64,000 nt of DNA from Lysobacter avium. Its GTDB lineage: Bacteria; Pseudomonadota; Gammaproteobacteria; Xanthomonadales; Xanthomonadaceae. The notes beneath the pieces were generated by a model, which saw only the letters and a list, made by a program, of their open reading frames with translations, was not told where the DNA came from and ran no database searches. Below are positions 8,290-16,922 of the stretch, piece by piece. Both the position numbers and the translations under genes were made by a program. The stretch lies in assembly GCF_015209745.1 (NCBI RefSeq), contig NZ_CP063657.1:372001-436000 (forward strand), in the 5' to 3' direction. How positions within the stretch are numbered: the first letter of the stretch is position 1; every line of letters starts with the position of its first letter.

Positions 8290-9921
8290 GTGGCCAGCCA
8301 TCCAGGTTCCAACATCGGGGAAAAGACCTTCCTCGGCCATCCGCGCGGTCTGTTCGTGCTGTTCTTCGCCGAGATGTGGGAGCGCTTTTCCTACTACGGC
8401 ATGCGGGCCATCCTGGTTTTCTACCTGCTGCAGCATTGGCTGTTCGCGGAAGAGAAGGCCTACGTCATTTACGGCGCCTACACCGCGCTGGTCTATATCA
8501 CCCCGGTGGTGGGCGGCTACATCGCGGATCGCTGGCTGGGGCAACGCAAGGCCGTGCAGTTCGGCGCGATCCTGCTGGTGATCGGCCATGGGTTGATGGC
8601 GTTCGAGGGTCCCGGGCCGGCTGCGGGCCTCGATGCCACGATGATGCAGTCCTCCATCCACATCGATATTTTCTGGCTGGCACTGGCCTTCATCATCATG
8701 GGCGTGGGCTTCCTGAAGGCCAACATCTCGGTGCTCGTCGGGCAGCTTTACCGCCAAGGCGACGCACGACGCGATCCGGCGTTCACGATCTTCTACATGG
8801 GCATCAACGTCGGTGCGGCGTTGGGCTCGCTGCTGGTGGGCTATCTGGGGCAAAGCGAAGACTGGGGCTGGAGCTGGGGCTTTGGACTGGCTGGCGTCGG
8901 CATGCTGCTGGGCCTGCTGGTGTTCGTCCTCGGCCGGCCGTACCTGCAAGGCAAGGGCGAGGCTCCTGATGCCGAGCTGCTCGCGCGTCGCAGCGTGGCC
9001 GGCCTGCCGACTGAGTGGTTGATCTACTTGGGCTCGCTGGCCGGTGTCGTGCTGGTGTGGTTCCTGGTCCAGTACCAGTCCGTGGTGGGCGGTCTGCTGG
9101 GGGTCACCGGCGCACTGGTGGTCATCTGGCTGCTCTACAACGTGGTGGCCAAGCTGGACAAGATCGCGCGCGACCGCATCCTCGCGGCGATGTTCCTGAT
9201 CGGCCTGCAGCCGCTGTTCTGGGCGCTGTTCGAGCAGGCGGGTTCGTCGCTGAACGTGTTCACCGACCGCCATGTGGATCGTGTGCTGTTCGGTTGGACC
9301 GTGCCGGCCAGCATGTTCCAGTCGATCAACTCGATCTACATCATCACCCTGGCGCCGATCTTCGCCTGGCTGTGGACCTGGCTGGCGCGACGCGGCCTGG
9401 AGCCCTCCACCCCGGCCAAGTTCGGCCTGGGCCTGGTCCAGCTGGGCGGCGGTTTCCTGGTGCTGGTCGCCGGCGCCGCGGCCGTCGGGACGGACAACAT
9501 GACCCCGGTGATCTTCATCTTCCTGATCTACCTGCTGCACACGATGGGTGAGCTGTGCCTGTCGCCCGTGGGCTTGTCGGCAATGACCAAGCTGGCGCCT
9601 GCCAGCATGCTGAGCCTGATGATGGGTACGTGGTTCCTGTCCAGCGCGGCGGGCAACTTCATTGCCGGCCTGATCGCCAGCGCGACCGGAGGCGGGGGCG
9701 ATGAGGGCCTCACCGACGCCGCGCCCGTGCTGTCGGTCTACGCCACCATCGGCTGGGTCGCGATCGGCGTCGGCGTGGCCGTGATTGTGATATCGCCGCT
9801 GGTCCGGCGCCTGATGCACGAAGGCGTGGATATCAACGGCGTGGACTACGCACTGGCAGGCCAGAACGAAATAGGCGAGCCGGCAGCGGCCGGTACCCAT
9901 CCGGAGCGCGAGCAGAAGTAA
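8290..9921 (+). CDS. POT/PTR family proton-coupled di/tripeptide transporter
   Basis: Inner-membrane proton symporter of the peptide-transporter (POT) branch of the major facilitator superfamily, 543 residues with about 12-14 hydrophobic segments. The N-terminal POT signature EMWERFSYYG is intact, followed by MRAILVFYL; the second family signature is FYMGINVGA. I choose a GTG start because GGGGAGAA lies about 9 bases upstream and the protein then begins shortly before the first helix; the frame extends 26 codons further upstream without family-like sequence. It would feed peptides to the neighbouring amino-acid catabolic enzymes. A 10-bp hairpin separates it from the converging marR gene. Confidence 0.9.
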   Translation: MASHPGSNIGEKTFLGHPRGLFVLFFAEMWERFSYYGMRAILVFYLLQHWLFAEEKAYVIYGAYTALVYITPVVGGYIADRWLGQRKAVQFGAILLVIGHGLMAFEGPGPAAGLDATMMQSSIHIDIFWLALAFIIMGVGFLKANISVLVGQLYRQGDARRDPAFTIFYMGINVGAALGSLLVGYLGQSEDWGWSWGFGLAGVGMLLGLLVFVLGRPYLQGKGEAPDAELLARRSVAGLPTEWLIYLGSLAGVVLVWFLVQYQSVVGGLLGVTGALVVIWLLYNVVAKLDKIARDRILAAMFLIGLQPLFWALFEQAGSSLNVFTDRHVDRVLFGWTVPASMFQSINSIYIITLAPIFAWLWTWLARRGLEPSTPAKFGLGLVQLGGGFLVLVAGAAAVGTDNMTPVIFIFLIYLLHTMGELCLSPVGLSAMTKLAPASMLSLMMGTWFLSSAAGNFIAGLIASATGGGGDEGLTDAAPVLSVYATIGWVAIGVGVAVIVISPLVRRLMHEGVDINGVDYALAGQNEIGEPAAAGTHPEREQK

Positions 9922-9980
9922 CGCCGGAATTTGAACTGGAAGTGGTCCGGGCCGTCGTCATCGGAGGCGGGCCCGGGAAA

Positions 9981-10010
9981 CAGGACGGCGGCCCTCGGGT
10001 CGCCGTCCTG
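9981..10010. terminator. Hairpin between convergent peptide transporter and MarR genes
   Basis: The perfect 10-bp inverted repeat CAGGACGGCG/CGCCGTCCTG has a 10-base loop and lies between two converging genes. There is no T run, so it may be a weak or factor-assisted terminator. Confidence 0.5.
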
Positions 10011-10023
10011 CGTTATGGCGGTG

Positions 10024-10548
10024 CTATTTGGTGACGCCGGACGCCCGGCCGGACGCAGGTTCCGAGTCCGCATCGGCTTCGTGCTCTGCGTCAGCTTCGA
10101 TGTCGAGGGCGTCCAGGCGGTCCAGCAGGTCAAACAGTCGGGTCAGCTGCGCGGGATCGATGTCACCAAACAGGCGCTGTTCGAACTCCAGCGCCATCGG
10201 CGCCACCTCGTCATACACCGCATGGCCGGCGGTGCTCAGGCGCAGCACGGAGCGCCTGCGGTCCTCGGCATGCAGACTGCGCTCCAGCCAGCCCGCTTCG
10301 ATCAGGCGGGCGACCGCGCGGCTGACGGCGACCTTGTCCATGGCGGTGCGCCCGGTAACCTCGCTGGCGGACAGGTCCGGGTAACGGCCCAGCACTGCCA
10401 TCACCCGCCATTCCGTCATCCCCAGCGAGAAACGCTCGGCGTAGAGCCGCGCAATCGCGGCACTGAGGCGGTTGGACAGCACCGACAGCCGATAGGGAAG
10501 AAAGCGCTCCAGTTCGAGCTGCGCGGGGCCGGGAGGCTCGCTGTTCAT
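10024..10548 (-). CDS. MarR family transcriptional regulator
   Basis: A 174-residue winged-helix regulator. The MarR core is clear: LGMTEWRVMAVLGRYP (helix 2-3), ASEVTGRTAMDKVAVSRAVARLIEAGWL (recognition helix region) and the wing AEDRRRSVLRLSTAG. A charged Asp/Glu-rich tail follows. The gene is divergent from hpd, and the 98-base gap holds a near-perfect palindrome placed between the -35 and -10 elements of a candidate hpd promoter. The simplest reading is a repressor of the tyrosine/homogentisate pathway and of itself, with a pathway intermediate as ligand; that ligand is inference. The start is the ATG just inside the intergenic region. Confidence 0.9.
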   Translation of the reverse strand: MNSEPPGPAQLELERFLPYRLSVLSNRLSAAIARLYAERFSLGMTEWRVMAVLGRYPDLSASEVTGRTAMDKVAVSRAVARLIEAGWLERSLHAEDRRRSVLRLSTAGHAVYDEVAPMALEFEQRLFGDIDPAQLTRLFDLLDRLDALDIEADAEHEADADSEPASGRASGVTK

Positions 10549-10561
10549 GCTGCATCGCACC

Positions 10562-10590
10562 TTGCATATGGTTTCATATGAAACTATAAC
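10562..10590 (+). promoter_or_regulatory. Promoter and palindromic operator of hpd-hmgA / marR
   Basis: A candidate -35 (TTGCAT, 10562-10567) and -10 (TATAAC, 10585-10590) are separated by exactly 17 bases. The spacer consists of the 14-bp perfect palindrome GTTTCATATGAAAC (10571-10584), which extends to 20 bp (10568-10587) with one mismatched pair. MarR dimers bind palindromes of this size, and occupancy here would block RNA polymerase. The position between divergent marR and hpd fits joint regulation. Confidence 0.75.
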
Positions 10591-10646
10591 GCTCTTATCC
10601 GGCGCAGGTGCAATCCCGCCCAGCCGCACGTCCCCCAGGAGTTCCC

Positions 10647-11738
10647 ATGAGCGCACAGCCCAACCTCGGCATGCAGGTCACCACGTTTGAAAACCCGCTG
10701 GGTATCGACGGCTTCGAGTTCGTCGAGTTCGCCGCGCCGCAGGGCCAGGGCGAGATGCTGCACGACTACTTCCGCAAGCTCGGCTTCACCGCCGTGATGC
10801 AGCACAAGACTCGGCCAATCACGCTGTACCGCCAGGGCGGCGTCAACCTGCTGGTCAACGACGATCCCGACAGCTTTGCCGCCGACTTCGCCAAGGCCCA
10901 CGGCCCCTGCGCCACCGGCTTTGCGATCCGCTTCAAGCAGCCCGCCGACCACGTGTATTCCACGGTGCTGAGCAACGGCGGCGAAGCGATCACCCACAAG
11001 GCCGACACCAGGGCCATCGATGCGCCGGTGATCAAGGGCATCGGCGACTGCATGCTGTACCTGGTCGACCAGTACGGCGCGAAGGGCAGCGCCTACACCG
11101 ACTTCCTGCCGGTGCAGGGTGCGGACCAGAACCCGGTCGGGTTCGGGCTGACCTTCATCGACCACCTGACCCACAACCTGTACTTCGGCAACATGGCCAA
11201 GTGGTCGGAGTACTACGAGAAGCTGTTCAACTTCCGCGAGATCCGCTACTTCGACATCAAGGGCGCCAAGACCGGTCTGGTGTCGAAGGCGATGACCGCG
11301 CCGGACGGCATCGTGCGCATTCCGCTGAACGAGTCCGACGATCCGAAGAGCCAGATCAACGAGTACCTGGACGCGTACAAGGGCGAGGGCATCCAGCACA
11401 TCGCCTGCTTCACCGACGACATCTACGAGACGGTGGAGAAGATGCGCGAGGCGGGCGTCGAGTTCCTTGACACGCCGGATGCCTACTTCGAGGTGATCGA
11501 CCAGCGCATCCCCAACCACGGCGAGGACGTCGCGCGCCTGGCCCGCAACAAGATCCTGATCGACGCGGATCCTGAGACCAAGCAGCGCAAGCTGCTGCAG
11601 ATCTTCACCACCAATGCGATCGGACCGATCTTCTTCGAGATCATCCAGCGCAAGGGCAACGAGGGCTTCGGCGAGGGCAACTTCCAGGCGCTGTTCGAGA
11701 GCATCGAGCGTGACCAGATGAAGCGCGGCGTGCTCTGA
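10647..11738 (+). CDS. hpd: 4-hydroxyphenylpyruvate dioxygenase
   Basis: Fe(II) enzyme converting 4-hydroxyphenylpyruvate to homogentisate in tyrosine and phenylalanine degradation. The 363 residues match the bacterial family. Two vicinal-oxygen-chelate halves are visible, with the iron ligands expected in IDHLTHN (His, about residue 172), [12 protein letters not shown] (His, about 251) and FFEIIQRKG (Glu, about 332). AGGAG lies 5 bases before the chosen ATG; an in-frame extension of 13 codons upstream lacks support. The gene faces the MarR regulator across a shared operator, and hmgA follows after about 100 bases. Confidence 0.96.
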   Translation: MSAQPNLGMQVTTFENPLGIDGFEFVEFAAPQGQGEMLHDYFRKLGFTAVMQHKTRPITLYRQGGVNLLVNDDPDSFAADFAKAHGPCATGFAIRFKQPADHVYSTVLSNGGEAITHKADTRAIDAPVIKGIGDCMLYLVDQYGAKGSAYTDFLPVQGADQNPVGFGLTFIDHLTHNLYFGNMAKWSEYYEKLFNFREIRYFDIKGAKTGLVSKAMTAPDGIVRIPLNESDDPKSQINEYLDAYKGEGIQHIACFTDDIYETVEKMREAGVEFLDTPDAYFEVIDQRIPNHGEDVARLARNKILIDADPETKQRKLLQIFTTNAIGPIFFEIIQRKGNEGFGEGNFQALFESIERDQMKRGVL

Positions 11739-11842
11739 TCACGAGGCGGCAGCGGTTTCCCGTGGCCGGCGTTGCGCCGGTCGCGGTTCGGGCATCTAAG
11801 GCGGCGCGGTGCGTCGTCGTCAAATCGGGTGAGGAGCGGAGC

Positions 11843-13144
11843 GTGCACGGAAACGGATACATGAGCGGCTTCGGTAACGAGTTCGCCACGCAGGCGCTGC
11901 CCGGCACGCTGCCGGAAGGGCGCAACTCGCCGCAGAAGGTCGCCCACGGGCTCTACGCCGAGCAGCTGACCGGCACGGCGTTCACCGCGCCTCGGCATGC
12001 CAACCGGCGCAGCTGGCTGTACCGGATCCGCCCGGCGGCGATGCACGGGGCGTTCTCACCGTTCGAGCAGCCGCGCTTCCACAATGACTTCCAGTCCGGC
12101 CCGGTCACCCCCGACCAGCTGCGCTGGGACCCGCTGCCGATGCCCGAGCCGCCCACCGACTTCGCCGAGGGCCTGTTCACCATGGCCGGCAACGGCTCGG
12201 CCGAGGCGCAGGCCGGCATCGGCATCCACCTGTACGCGGCGAACCGGTCGATGCAGGACCGCTTTTTCTACAACGCCGACGGCGAGCTGCTGATCGTTCC
12301 CCAGCTCGGTCGCCTGCGCATCGCCACCGAGCTGGGCGTGCTGGAGGTCGAGCCGCAGGAGATTGCGCTGATTCCGCGTGGCGTGCGTTTCCGGGTCGAG
12401 CTGCTCGACGGGACCGCCCGGGGCTATGTGTGCGAGAACTTCGGTGCGATGTTCCGGCTGCCCGATCTGGGCCCGATCGGCAGCAATGGTCTGGCGAATG
12501 CGCGCGATTTCCTGATCCCCGAGGCCGCCTTCGAAGACATCGATGCGCCCGAGGGCAAGCCGTTCGAGCTGATCGGCAAGTTCCAGGGCCACCTGTGGCG
12601 CGCAGACATCGGCCATTCGCCGCTGGACGTCGTCGGCTGGCACGGCAATTACGCGCCATGCAAATACGACCTGCGCCGCTTCAACACGATCGGCACGATC
12701 AGCTACGACCACCCGGATCCGAGCATCTTCCTCGTGCTGCACTCGCCCAGCGACACGCCGGGCACCAGCAACATCGATTTTGCGATCTTCCCGCCGCGCT
12801 GGCTGGTGGCCCAGGACACGTTCCGGCCGCCTTGGTTCCATCGAAACATCGCCAGCGAGTACATGGGCCTGATCCACGGCGCGTACGACGCCAAGGCCGA
12901 GGGCTTCGTGCCCGGCGGCAGTTCGCTGCACAACTCGATGACGGGGCACGGGCCGGACGCGGCGACCTTCGACAAGGCGTCCAAAGCCGACCTGTCCATG
13001 CCGGACGTCATCAGCGGGACGATGGCTTTCATGTTCGAGACGCGGGCGGTGATCCGGCCGACGACGCAGGCGCTGGCGGCCAGGCATCGGCAGCGCGATT
13101 ACCAGGCGTGCTGGGCGGGTCTGGAAAAGCACTTCATCGGCTGA
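11843..13144 (+). CDS. hmgA: Homogentisate 1,2-dioxygenase
   Basis: Opens the homogentisate ring to maleylacetoacetate, the step after Hpd. The 433 residues match the family. The N terminus [13 protein letters not shown] is characteristic, as are [17 protein letters not shown] and [11 protein letters not shown], which carry the metal-binding histidines. I use a GTG start because GAGGAG lies 6 bases upstream and homologues begin at this point; the frame is open 27 codons further but without family sequence. It probably shares the MarR-controlled hpd promoter. Maleylacetoacetate isomerase and fumarylacetoacetase are not in the window. Confidence 0.96.
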   Translation: MHGNGYMSGFGNEFATQALPGTLPEGRNSPQKVAHGLYAEQLTGTAFTAPRHANRRSWLYRIRPAAMHGAFSPFEQPRFHNDFQSGPVTPDQLRWDPLPMPEPPTDFAEGLFTMAGNGSAEAQAGIGIHLYAANRSMQDRFFYNADGELLIVPQLGRLRIATELGVLEVEPQEIALIPRGVRFRVELLDGTARGYVCENFGAMFRLPDLGPIGSNGLANARDFLIPEAAFEDIDAPEGKPFELIGKFQGHLWRADIGHSPLDVVGWHGNYAPCKYDLRRFNTIGTISYDHPDPSIFLVLHSPSDTPGTSNIDFAIFPPRWLVAQDTFRPPWFHRNIASEYMGLIHGAYDAKAEGFVPGGSSLHNSMTGHGPDAATFDKASKADLSMPDVISGTMAFMFETRAVIRPTTQALAARHRQRDYQACWAGLEKHFIG

Positions 13145-13165
13145 GGGCCCGACCCGCAGGCCCTC
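13143..13165 (+). terminator. Hairpin at the end of hmgA
   Basis: The 7-bp inverted repeat GAGGGCC/GGCCCTC starts in the stop codon of hmgA and has a 9-base loop. There is no T run, so termination activity is uncertain. Confidence 0.4.
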
Positions 13166-13259
13166 GACTCTAGCCCGCGCGTCTAGCCCGCGCGCGCGGC
13201 CTCTCGCCGCGTTCACGCCGACCCGCTAGCCTCGCCGTCATTGCTGACGGGAGATTGGA

Positions 13260-13916
13260 ATGCGCGCTTATCGATTGTTTCCGACCGCTGTGTCCCTCGC
13301 GGTCGTTCTGGCCCTGACGGCGTGCAACGCTCCTGCGCCGGAAGGCGCCCGGACCGATGTCGCCAACACGGAATCCCCCGCTCCCGGTCGGATGGACCAG
13401 CCCTACGAGGACGTGCCTCCGGCCACCGCGCCGCCGGGCAGCATCATGCCTGGCCACGGTCCTGCGGCGGACAGCCAGGCGCACTGGGACGGTTTCGGGG
13501 ACGCCCAATTCGGGATGGACGACGAACAGGTGAAACTGGTTTGGACCGGCGAGCTCGTGGGCTCGGCAGAGCAAGGCTCCAGTTGCTACCACCTCAGCCC
13601 GGCGGGACAGACGGATATCTCGCGCTTTGCGATGATGTTCGAGGACGGTTCGTTCGTGCGCTACTCGGTAGCCGATGCAGACATCGTCGCCCCCGGCGGC
13701 GGCAAGCGCGGCATGGACACCGCGCAGATCGACGCCCTGTATCCCGGCAAGGTCACCTCGTCGGCGCACAAATACGTCCCCGAAGGCCAGTATCTGCGGG
13801 TCGAGGAAGGCGGTGGCCCGCACGTGCTTGTTTTTGAGACCGATGCCGCCGGCACCGTGACCGAATGGCGGGTCGGATCGCCGCCGCAAGTGGACTACGT
13901 CGAGGGCTGCAGCTGA
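13260..13916 (+). CDS. Predicted lipoprotein of unknown function
   Basis: A 218-residue protein with a signal peptide and lipobox LTACN at about residue 22, so it is an envelope lipoprotein. A Pro/Ala-rich low-complexity linker (about 24-75) leads to a compact domain (about 80-218) with the start W-D-G-F-G-D-A-Q-F-G-M, two cysteines (in SSCYHL and near the C terminus in EGCS) that could form a disulfide, and G-x-x-V-x-x-W-R-V near the end. The A-x-F-G-M-x-x-x-x-V pattern with a conserved cysteine resembles a family of small periplasmic proteins common in Xanthomonadaceae, but I cannot name it. It stands alone between hmgA and the converging thiamine locus. Confidence 0.75.
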   Translation: MRAYRLFPTAVSLAVVLALTACNAPAPEGARTDVANTESPAPGRMDQPYEDVPPATAPPGSIMPGHGPAADSQAHWDGFGDAQFGMDDEQVKLVWTGELVGSAEQGSSCYHLSPAGQTDISRFAMMFEDGSFVRYSVADADIVAPGGGKRGMDTAQIDALYPGKVTSSAHKYVPEGQYLRVEEGGGPHVLVFETDAAGTVTEWRVGSPPQVDYVEGCS

Positions 13917-13954
13917 GCGTGCAGCCCTGCGTAGCGGACCGCCGCCGCTTCGGG

Positions 13955-14545
13955 TTACTGATTCGCGCTGCCCAGGCGGTGTGGTTCTTTCCCGGCTGCC
14001 GTCCACGCCCGCAACCCGTTTACGGCCAACCCGAGGAACACCAGGTAGAGCGCGGCGGTCAGGTCGAGTGACTTGACCACGTACATGCCGACATACACCA
14101 CGTCGACCGCGATCCACAGCAACCATGCGGCAGCGTGGCGGCGCGCCTGCCACCATTGCGCAACCAGGCTGAGCGCGGCGAGCATCGCGTCCAGCCACGG
14201 CAGCGCGGCGTCGGTAAAGCTGTGCATTGCCGCCCCCAGCGCGATCCCGAAGGCGACGCCGATGCCCAGGTCGCGGATCCGATGTCCTCGCGGCAGCGGG
14301 GCGATGACGACGCGCCCGTCGGGCTGGGCCTGGCGGTGCCAGTGCCACCATCCGTACAGCAGGAAGCCGGCGAACCCGATCTGCAGCAGCGCATCCGAAT
14401 AAAGCCTGGCCTCGGTGAACACCAGCGCATACAGCACGACGGAGACCACGCCGACCGGCCAGGCGAGCATGCGCCGCTGCGCCATCAGCCAGACGCCGAG
14501 GATGCTGAAGGCGACCGCGGACCACTCCAGCACGCTGGCGCTCAT
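13955..14545 (-). CDS. PnuC/PnuT family vitamin transporter, probably for thiamine
   Basis: Integral membrane protein of the PnuC superfamily (196 residues, about 7 hydrophobic segments), with the family stretches GVWLMAQRRMLAWPVGVVSVVLYA (split across helices 1-2) and YGWWHW. PnuC proteins import nicotinamide riboside; the PnuT subgroup imports thiamine. The ATG overlaps the stop of the TonB receptor gene by 4 bases, so it is co-translated with a gene behind a TPP riboswitch. That context makes thiamine (PnuT) more likely than nicotinamide riboside. Substrate assignment is inference from regulation; the family call is firm. Confidence 0.85.
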   Translation of the reverse strand: MSASVLEWSAVAFSILGVWLMAQRRMLAWPVGVVSVVLYALVFTEARLYSDALLQIGFAGFLLYGWWHWHRQAQPDGRVVIAPLPRGHRIRDLGIGVAFGIALGAAMHSFTDAALPWLDAMLAALSLVAQWWQARRHAAAWLLWIAVDVVYVGMYVVKSLDLTAALYLVFLGLAVNGLRAWTAAGKEPHRLGSANQ

Positions 14546-16719
14546 AACGCGACGGTCACCGCCAGCCGGAGCTGGCGCGGAGCGCCGGGGAACAGGTAGT
14601 AATCACCCGAACTGCTGCCGGTATCGCTCCAGTAGAAGCGATTGAAGACGTTGTCCACCGAGAGGTTCCAGCTGACGGCCTGCCCGCCCAGCTGGTGCCG
14701 GAAGCGCACACCGGCATCGACGACGCTGTAGCCGGGTGCGCGGGTGCGGCCGTCAGCGGTGGCCACGTTGGACGAGGCATGGCGCCAGCCGCCGGCAAGG
14801 GTCAGTCCCGGCGCAAACGGGAGCTGGTAGTCGACGTGCACGCTCGCGCGCGTCCTGGGCACATTGATCAACTGATGGCCGTGGTAGGCCGGAGTGCCGG
14901 TATCGCGCGCCCGCGCCTGGAGCATCGCTGCGCTGGCGGACAGGTGCAGGCGATCGGTGATGCGTCCGTCGGCGGTCAGTTCCAGACCGGTATGGACCTG
15001 GCGGCCTGCTTCGACAAAGGTGTAACCCGCATCGCTCCCGTCGGGGCTGGCGTACTGGAAGGGCCGTGTGGTGCGGAATACCGCGGCGCCGAGGTTTAGC
15101 GCATCCGATGCCGCGAACTTGGCCCCCACCTCGATCTGGCGCGACAGCATCGACGGCAGGAAGGTGCCGTCATTGGAGGTCCAGAACGGTGCCTCCTGAC
15201 CCAGATCGAGGCCGCTCACGTAGCTGGCATAGGCGTTGATGCTGCTGTTCGCGCTCCAGATCAGCGCCGTCTGCGGCAGGAAGCGCGACAGCGTGTCGTT
15301 GCGCTCCGGCGCGCCGCGCTTGCTGTAGCTGCGCTCGTCCAGGCGCACATAGCGTCCCCCCAGCAGCCACTGCCAGTCATCGCCGAAGCTGATTCGGTCC
15401 AGCAGGAAGGCCGCCGTCTGCCGGCTGTCCAACCGCGGGACCGACGGGCCGGGCATCAGCGGTGACGGGGCAAACTGCGGTACGTGCGCATCGTGGATGT
15501 TGCCGGTGCCGACGTAGGCGTTGACGTTGCGGTGCTTGTCCACGGTGCGATCGAACGCGTCGACCCCGACGGTCAGTTCATGGCCGATGGCGCCGGTCGC
15601 GAAACGTCCGCGCAGTTCGGCGCGCACCTCGCGGTTTCGACGGGTGTCGTCGGGGCTGCGGTAGTCGTAGATGTCGTAGTCGCCGTTGGGCGCGAAGGCA
15701 TTGCCCGGCACGTTGCCGTCGGCACATTGCGCGGCGTAGTAGCAACCGTAGGCAAAGGCGACGCGGTCATCGATCACCGTTCGGCTCTGGCTGGCGGACA
15801 CGCGTGACTGCCAGTCCGGGCTGAAGTCGTAGGTGTGCAGCGCCGTGATGTTGGTGCTGTCGATCCCGACCGGCTGCTGCCAGGACTGGTAGCCGAGCAT
15901 GTGTTCGCGATCGACGCGGCCTGGCAGCGCCACCCCGCCCAGCAACTGGTAGCCGGAGGCGGATCGCTGCGCGCTGGTCTGGTAGTTGGCGTCGACCTCC
16001 AGCTTGCCGCGCTCGCCTACCAGCCAGTCGGCGGCCAGCGAATAGAAGTTGCGCCGTCCATCGGCGTGCTCGATATAGGAAACGCTGTCATCCCAGGCCG
16101 CGTTGAGGCGCACGCCGAAACGCGGCGTCAGCCAGTGGCCGAAATCGACCGCGGCATAGCGCGACCCTTCGGCGTCGGTGCCCAGGGTCAGCGTGCGGAC
16201 CTCGGCCGGGCGCTTGCCGACGTAGTTGATGATGCCGCCGGGCGCCATGACGCCCGCCGCCAGTCCCGCCGCGCCCTTGAGGATTTCCACCTGTTGGATG
16301 TGCTCCAGGGGGACGCGTTGCTCACCAGCGATGGCCAGGCCATTGAAGCGGTAGCCGGTGCCGGTATCCAGCGCAAACCCGCGGATCGCGACGTTCTGGT
16401 AGTAGCCGACCGGCGCGTAGCTGTCGCCCAGAGAGTCGTCGTTGCGGGCCAGCTCCGACAGGGTGCGCACCTGCCGGTCCTCGATCAGCGCGCGGTCCAG
16501 CACGCGGGTGGACGCCGGGGTGTCCTTCCAGTCGCCGGCCCCGAAACTGCTGAATGGCGCGGGGCTGTCCTGCGTCGCGGGTCTGTCGGCCTGCACCTGG
16601 ACGGAGGCGAGCTCGGTCGGGGTGCGGTCGAAGGCGTCAGCTGCGGCGTCGTGGGCGTGCAGCGGCAGGACCACGCACAGCGCAGCGGTCAACAGCGGGA
16701 GTCGGTGGTAGCGGTTCAT
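14542..16719 (-). CDS. TonB-dependent outer-membrane receptor under TPP riboswitch control
   Basis: A beta-barrel receptor of about 725 residues. A signal peptide (MNRYHR, then a hydrophobic core and HAHDAAADA) is followed by a plug domain with VAIRGFALDTGTGYRFNG, VEILKGAAGLAAGVMAPGG and INYVGKRP. The barrel ends in an aromatic-terminated strand (LRLAVTVAL, atypical in ending on Leu). Overall it looks like the FhuA/FpvA-like siderophore-receptor class. A canonical TPP riboswitch sits upstream and a PnuC/PnuT permease gene overlaps its end, so the likely cargo is thiamine or a derivative rather than a siderophore. An alternative start lies four codons upstream; neither has a strong ribosome site, which would suit riboswitch control at translation. 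Confidence 0.88.
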   Translation of the reverse strand: MNRYHRLPLLTAALCVVLPLHAHDAAADAFDRTPTELASVQVQADRPATQDSPAPFSSFGAGDWKDTPASTRVLDRALIEDRQVRTLSELARNDDSLGDSYAPVGYYQNVAIRGFALDTGTGYRFNGLAIAGEQRVPLEHIQQVEILKGAAGLAAGVMAPGGIINYVGKRPAEVRTLTLGTDAEGSRYAAVDFGHWLTPRFGVRLNAAWDDSVSYIEHADGRRNFYSLAADWLVGERGKLEVDANYQTSAQRSASGYQLLGGVALPGRVDREHMLGYQSWQQPVGIDSTNITALHTYDFSPDWQSRVSASQSRTVIDDRVAFAYGCYYAAQCADGNVPGNAFAPNGDYDIYDYRSPDDTRRNREVRAELRGRFATGAIGHELTVGVDAFDRTVDKHRNVNAYVGTGNIHDAHVPQFAPSPLMPGPSVPRLDSRQTAAFLLDRISFGDDWQWLLGGRYVRLDERSYSKRGAPERNDTLSRFLPQTALIWSANSSINAYASYVSGLDLGQEAPFWTSNDGTFLPSMLSRQIEVGAKFAASDALNLGAAVFRTTRPFQYASPDGSDAGYTFVEAGRQVHTGLELTADGRITDRLHLSASAAMLQARARDTGTPAYHGHQLINVPRTRASVHVDYQLPFAPGLTLAGGWRHASSNVATADGRTRAPGYSVVDAGVRFRHQLGGQAVSWNLSVDNVFNRFYWSDTGSSSGDYYLFPGAPRQLRLAVTVAL

Positions 16720-16800
16720 TCGATTCGTCATCAGCGGAGGGAGACGAAGCGAAGGCACGCAGGCGCACCGTGCCACGGAGGCGGCGTGCCTGCTGCTCAA

Positions 16801-16880
16801 AGCTCCCTACGCCGGTGCAAACCGGATCAGGTTCCAAGGGACTCTCTCAGCCTGAAAAAACCAGGCACCCCCGCTTCAGG
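16801..16880 (-). promoter_or_regulatory. TPP (THI-box) riboswitch
   Basis: Read on the minus strand, the conserved THI-box blocks appear in order: GGGGGTGCC, GGCTGAGAGAG, CCCTTGGAACCTGATCCGG and ACCGGCGTAGGGA. These form the P1-P5 scaffold and the pyrimidine- and pyrophosphate-sensing loops of a thiamine-pyrophosphate aptamer. It precedes the TonB receptor/PnuT pair. About 80 bases separate it from the receptor start and contain a GGCACGC/GCGTGCC repeat (16754-16790) that could be part of the expression platform. TPP binding is expected to switch the downstream genes off. Confidence 0.96.
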
Positions 16881-16922
16881 GCGCTATTTCACCACAAATG
16901 GTGCGTACCTGCCCGCGACGGT

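Noticed and set aside
8128..9900. Open frame of about 590 codons on the minus strand
   Set aside because: Antisense to the peptide transporter, which has the POT signature; the product is Gln/His/Arg-rich and has no family.
13169..13194. Repeated TCTAGCCCGCGCG upstream of the lipoprotein gene
   Set aside because: Two adjacent copies in a very GC-rich gap are probably simple slippage; no symmetry or promoter relation was seen.
14542..16719. Siderophore receptor
   Set aside because: The plug and barrel look siderophore-like, but the TPP riboswitch and the coupled PnuC/PnuT gene point to thiamine. Kept as an alternative only.
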